Below are positions 16,683-18,692 of a DNA stretch of 18,692 bases, piece after piece; the stretch's first letter is position 1, and the number at the start of each line of letters is the position of its first letter. Origin of the DNA: CALMRE01 sp964412895 (GTDB taxonomy: Bacteria; UBP6; UBA1177; JAKLFG01); the NCBI GenBank assembly GCA_964412895.1, contig CAYPQK010000067.1, positions 1 through 18,692 of the forward strand, in the 5' to 3' direction. Position numbers and translations under genes: made by a program. The notes below the pieces were generated by a model. That model was not told the origin of the DNA and did no database searches. It worked only from the letters and a program-made list of their open reading frames with translations.

Positions 16683-17750
16683 ATGACCCGCACCCTGTTC
16701 CTGCTTTGCCTCGCCGCGGCACTTTTCAGCGCCGCCTGTGAAAGCGCGCCGGCCCGCCGTCACACCCACGAACGGCTCCATTCGACGCTCTATCTCCAGC
16801 GGAGCGCCGAGTATCAGGCAAGCTGCCTGCAGGCTTACCGCATGGCCGCCGAGAAACTCGACGCGGCGCTCAAGGACCCGTCGTGGACCGCCGAGGAGAC
16901 GCAGAAAGGCGATATCGCCGCACTGCCGCCCGCCGTGATACTCGACATCGACGAAACGGTGCTCGACAACTCGCCCTACTACGGGCAGGTGGTTCGCAAG
17001 GATGCCGAATTCGATCTCAAACAGTGGAACCGCTGGGTGGTCCGGGCCGAGGCCGAACTCATCGCCGGCACTGCCGACTTCATCGCCGCCGCGCAGAAGG
17101 CGGGAGTGGCGGTCTACTTCATCACCAACCGCGACGCGCGGCTTGAAGGGTTCACGCGACTCAACCTCGAACGGCGCGGCATCGCGCTCGACCCGAAGGT
17201 TGACACCGTGTTGATGTTGAACGAAACACCCGACTGGAAATTCGACAAGACCACCCGGCGCGCCTTTGTCGCGCAGACCCACCGCATCCTTCTTAACATC
17301 GGAGACAATCTGAACGATTTCAGCCCAATAGAGAAACTCGACGAAGCGGGACGCAAAGAGCTCGTCGCCCGGACCGGTCTTTTCTGGGGCACCCGCTGGT
17401 TCGCCATCCCCAACCCCGGCTACGGCAATTGGATCGACGATCTCATGAAGAACATCATCGAGGATCAACTCCAGCTCGACCGCAAATTCGAATCGCTGCG
17501 CGCCGCTCCCGAGGTGAGCGACGACCAGATGACCGAACTCATGTTGGTCCCGGTCCCCATCTTCCCGATACAGCTTTACATCGAAACCTTCAAATTCCCC
17601 GCCAAACCGAAAGAACCCGCTGCCGCTGAAAGCTCCGGCGGGCAAGACGCCGCTCCCGTCGCCACTGAAGATCCCGACGGGCAGACCGCCACCCCGCCGG
17701 CCGACGGAGCAACGCCGCCACCGGCGAACCCCGCTTCCGCGACCGAATGA
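16683..17750 (+). CDS. e(P4)-type acid phosphatase lipoprotein (HAD class C)
   Basis: A 355-residue secreted lipoprotein: the signal peptide ends SAAC with the lipid-anchored Cys at position 19. The HAD-type phosphatase core has motif I D88-I-D90-ETVLDN, ITNRD near 147-151 (motif II) and GDNLND at 207-212 (motif IV), matching class C acid phosphatases / lipoprotein e(P4) 5'-nucleotidases. These dephosphorylate nucleotides such as NMN or other phosphomonoesters at the cell surface or in the periplasm. The C-terminal 55 residues (after about 300) are rich in Pro, Ala and Glu, an unusual low-complexity tail for the family. AAGGAG lies ahead of the ATG, 10 bases after the transporter stop. It is the last gene of the operon; after it GC content collapses. 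Confidence 0.92.
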   Translation: MTRTLFLLCLAAALFSAACESAPARRHTHERLHSTLYLQRSAEYQASCLQAYRMAAEKLDAALKDPSWTAEETQKGDIAALPPAVILDIDETVLDNSPYYGQVVRKDAEFDLKQWNRWVVRAEAELIAGTADFIAAAQKAGVAVYFITNRDARLEGFTRLNLERRGIALDPKVDTVLMLNETPDWKFDKTTRRAFVAQTHRILLNIGDNLNDFSPIEKLDEAGRKELVARTGLFWGTRWFAIPNPGYGNWIDDLMKNIIEDQLQLDRKFESLRAAPEVSDDQMTELMLVPVPIFPIQLYIETFKFPAKPKEPAAAESSGGQDAAPVATEDPDGQTATPPADGATPPPANPASATE

Positions 17751-17834
17751 ACTCCTTCGTTACCGAGCGATCCTTGCTCTAAACTGATCCTTCCAGCAGA
17801 AACAAAAAACAGGCATTCTTCCGGATGAGAGTAA

Positions 17835-17864
17835 TTGTCATTACAAAGAGTTATAAAATATATT
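17835..17864 (+). promoter_or_regulatory. Candidate promoter of the orphan secreted protein
   Basis: TTGTCA at 17835-17840 and TATATT at 17859-17864 are 18 bases apart, within a very AT-rich stretch that includes the 14-bp palindrome TAAAATATATTTTA (17854-17867). In such AT-rich DNA promoter-like matches are common, so confidence is low. If real, the leader would be about 90 bases and would contain the left inverted-repeat arm. Confidence 0.3.
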
Positions 17865-17928
17865 TTAAATCTTATTAAGAAAGATGAATCTTTTTTGATA
17901 GAAGTCGTATCTTAGAATTGAGAACAAG

Positions 17929-17948
17929 GCGGGTTCGGAAACTATTAG
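17929..17948 (+). repeat. Left arm of inverted repeat around the orphan gene
   Basis: The arm reads GCGGGTTCGG, AAA, CT, ATTAG in order. It pairs with the right arm at 18459-18481. The arm is GC-rich although its surroundings are AT-rich, and it ends right at the ribosome-binding site of the gene (GGGAGG, 17948-17953). Confidence 0.55.
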
Positions 17949-17960
17949 GGAGGTTTTCTC

Positions 17961-18452
17961 ATGAAGAAGATTATGGTTTTCCTTTTTATTTCCACTTTCT
18001 TTTTTGCCTGCTATGCAACTTCGCTGGCTGATCAACTAATTCGAGGCTATGGGACTCCTGTTACCTACTGGTATTGGTACGCATGGCAAGGTGGTGATGG
18101 TGATTTTTACAATGGTGGTTGCCAACCCGGTTCTTTCACTCAGGTCACCACAAGTTCTTTTGTTTATACCTATTTCAATGATCACGGGTATGCCCCCACG
18201 CCCGGCAATCCTGCTGTAAGTCTGAGAATGTTAGCCTATGATGCCGATGGAGGAGGGTATCAACACAAATTTGTACCTACTACTGGAACATCTGGATGGG
18301 CACACAGAGACAACACGGGTGGCAGTTATTATTGGGAGCATTGGTCAAAACAAACGGAGGGCACTAATCTCGAAGTAAATCATTACCGTTACTCGGGTGG
18401 TTCTTGGTCATATATTGATGGACCACATACCGTGAATTATTGTGTTGAGTAA
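17961..18452 (+). CDS. Secreted aromatic-rich protein of unknown function
   Basis: A 163-residue protein I cannot assign to a family. Residues 1-23 form a signal peptide (MKK, hydrophobic core, TSLA before Asp24). A Cys at 17 in FFFAC could instead be read as a poor lipobox. The mature part is rich in Trp, Tyr, Gly and Ser (for example TYWYWYAWQGGDGDFYNGG and GGSYYWEHW) and has only two cysteines, one near its N terminus (GGCQPG) and one four residues from the end (NYCVE), so one disulphide closing the chain is possible. It looks like a compact beta-rich secreted domain. GGGAGG lies 7 bases before the ATG. Codons end in A or T far more often than in the neighbouring operon, and the gene stands alone between inverted repeats. 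Both points suggest recent acquisition. Confidence 0.78.
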   Translation: MKKIMVFLFISTFFFACYATSLADQLIRGYGTPVTYWYWYAWQGGDGDFYNGGCQPGSFTQVTTSSFVYTYFNDHGYAPTPGNPAVSLRMLAYDADGGGYQHKFVPTTGTSGWAHRDNTGGSYYWEHWSKQTEGTNLEVNHYRYSGGSWSYIDGPHTVNYCVE

Positions 18453-18458
18453 TAAAAA

Positions 18459-18481
18459 CTAATCGCATTTCCCGAACCCGC
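18459..18481 (-). repeat. Right arm of inverted repeat around the orphan gene
   Basis: Read on the minus strand it gives GCGGGTTCGG, then an extra G, AAA, TGCG, ATTAG. Compared with the left arm (17929-17948), 18 positions match; the differences are one extra G and the short spacer before ATTAG. It begins 7 bases after the gene's stop codon. No T run follows, so it does not look like an ordinary terminator. Confidence 0.55.
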
Positions 18482-18589
18482 ATGATTTTTGATGTTGCTT
18501 TTACAAAGTCTAGGATACAGCAAAAGTTGTTCCTTGTTGCGAGATATTATGTTTCTAAGTTTATTACGAACTGCTATCTCTGTTGACAC

Positions 18590-18692
18590 ATGAAAAGTCT
18601 CTTCTTTTATTTAGTATTCTTTGTGTACGGCGTCGTACTAACAATCACTAAGCCGCCAGAAATTGGGAATGCAGCGAAAAAGAAAAGTGGTT
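18590..18692 (+). CDS. Possible start of a further gene, cut by the window end
   Basis: From the ATG at 18590 the frame stays open to the window end (34 codons). The predicted start MKSLFFYLVFFVYGVVLTIT is a plausible signal peptide or membrane helix, followed by a Lys-rich stretch. No ribosome-binding site precedes the ATG, and TTGACA (18583-18588) sits where one would be expected, so this may instead be a promoter whose gene starts further right. In the gap 18482-18589 I see no other feature. Confidence 0.28.
   Translation, partial: MKSLFFYLVFFVYGVVLTITKPPEIGNAAKKKSG

Larger units (their letters stand above)
17760..18692. other. AT-rich, compositionally foreign segment
   Basis: Base composition changes sharply a few bases after the phosphatase stop. 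By hand count 17041-17100 is 43/60 G+C, whereas 17821-17880 is 14/60 and 18361-18420 (inside a gene) is 24/60. The segment holds one clear gene (17961-18452), inverted repeats around it and possibly the start of another gene at 18590. Bases 17751-17834 contain no gene, repeat or terminator that I can see. The shift suggests DNA acquired from elsewhere; no integrase, transposase or tRNA target is visible, and the right border lies beyond the window. Confidence 0.6.

Noticed and set aside
17961..18019. Lipobox reading (FFFAC) of the orphan protein signal sequence
   Set aside because: The residues before Cys17 fit a lipobox poorly, and a standard signal peptidase site (SLA before Asp24) follows.
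17929..18481. Integron attC sites around the orphan gene
   Set aside because: The arms lack the GTTRRRY / RYYYAAC core pair and face each other instead of being direct repeats; no integrase gene is present.

Overview
The window comes from a GC-rich bacterial chromosome (roughly 60% GC by eye) with dense gene packing. It is probably a two-membrane (Gram-negative type) bacterium: there are three clear lipoprotein signal sequences, an ExbD/TolR-type energy transducer, periplasmic enzymes and a transmembrane chemoreceptor. The RNA polymerase omega subunit begins like those of deltaproteobacteria, but I cannot place the organism reliably; an uncultured or candidate lineage is equally possible. No tRNA, rRNA, CRISPR array, transposase or phage gene was seen.

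Layout. (1) 1-173 is a promoter region: a near-consensus promoter fires leftwards out of the window and a second fires right into the first gene. (2) 174-2281 (+) is a two-gene unit: an ankyrin-repeat lipoprotein and a GNAT acetyltransferase. (3) 2278-6734 (-) is a four-gene unit transcribed leftwards: chemoreceptor, gpsA, dapB and an EcsC-family protein. Its last stop codon shares a CTAG with the stop of the convergent acetyltransferase gene. (4) 6735-6872 is a divergent promoter region. (5) 6873-7531 (+) holds rpoZ and a conserved unknown protein. (6) 7587-9785 (+) holds a small membrane protein and a Kelch-like lipoprotein behind a good extended -10 promoter. (7) 9812-17750 (+) is one long eight-gene operon with overlapping or nearly touching genes: miaB, a bifunctional-nuclease (DUF151) protein, a lone ExbD/TolR, an FtsB/DivIC protein, a GAF-GGDEF diguanylate cyclase, a UDP-glucuronate 4-epimerase-like enzyme, a UMF1-type transporter and an e(P4)-type acid phosphatase lipoprotein. 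(8) From about 17760 to the end the DNA becomes AT-rich. It carries one small secreted, aromatic-rich orphan protein framed by inverted repeats, plus the possible start of another gene.

How the genes fit together. Most of the window is housekeeping (lysine/peptidoglycan precursor synthesis, phospholipid precursor synthesis, tRNA modification, transcription, division) mixed with envelope and signalling genes. The long operon couples tRNA modification to envelope, division and c-di-GMP functions.

Two things stand out. The tetranucleotide ACGT occurs only once in the whole 18.7 kb by a line-by-line manual scan, where about 60-70 would be expected; codon choice visibly avoids it. At the right end, a compositionally foreign single-gene segment is bracketed by imperfect inverted repeats of about 20 bp.
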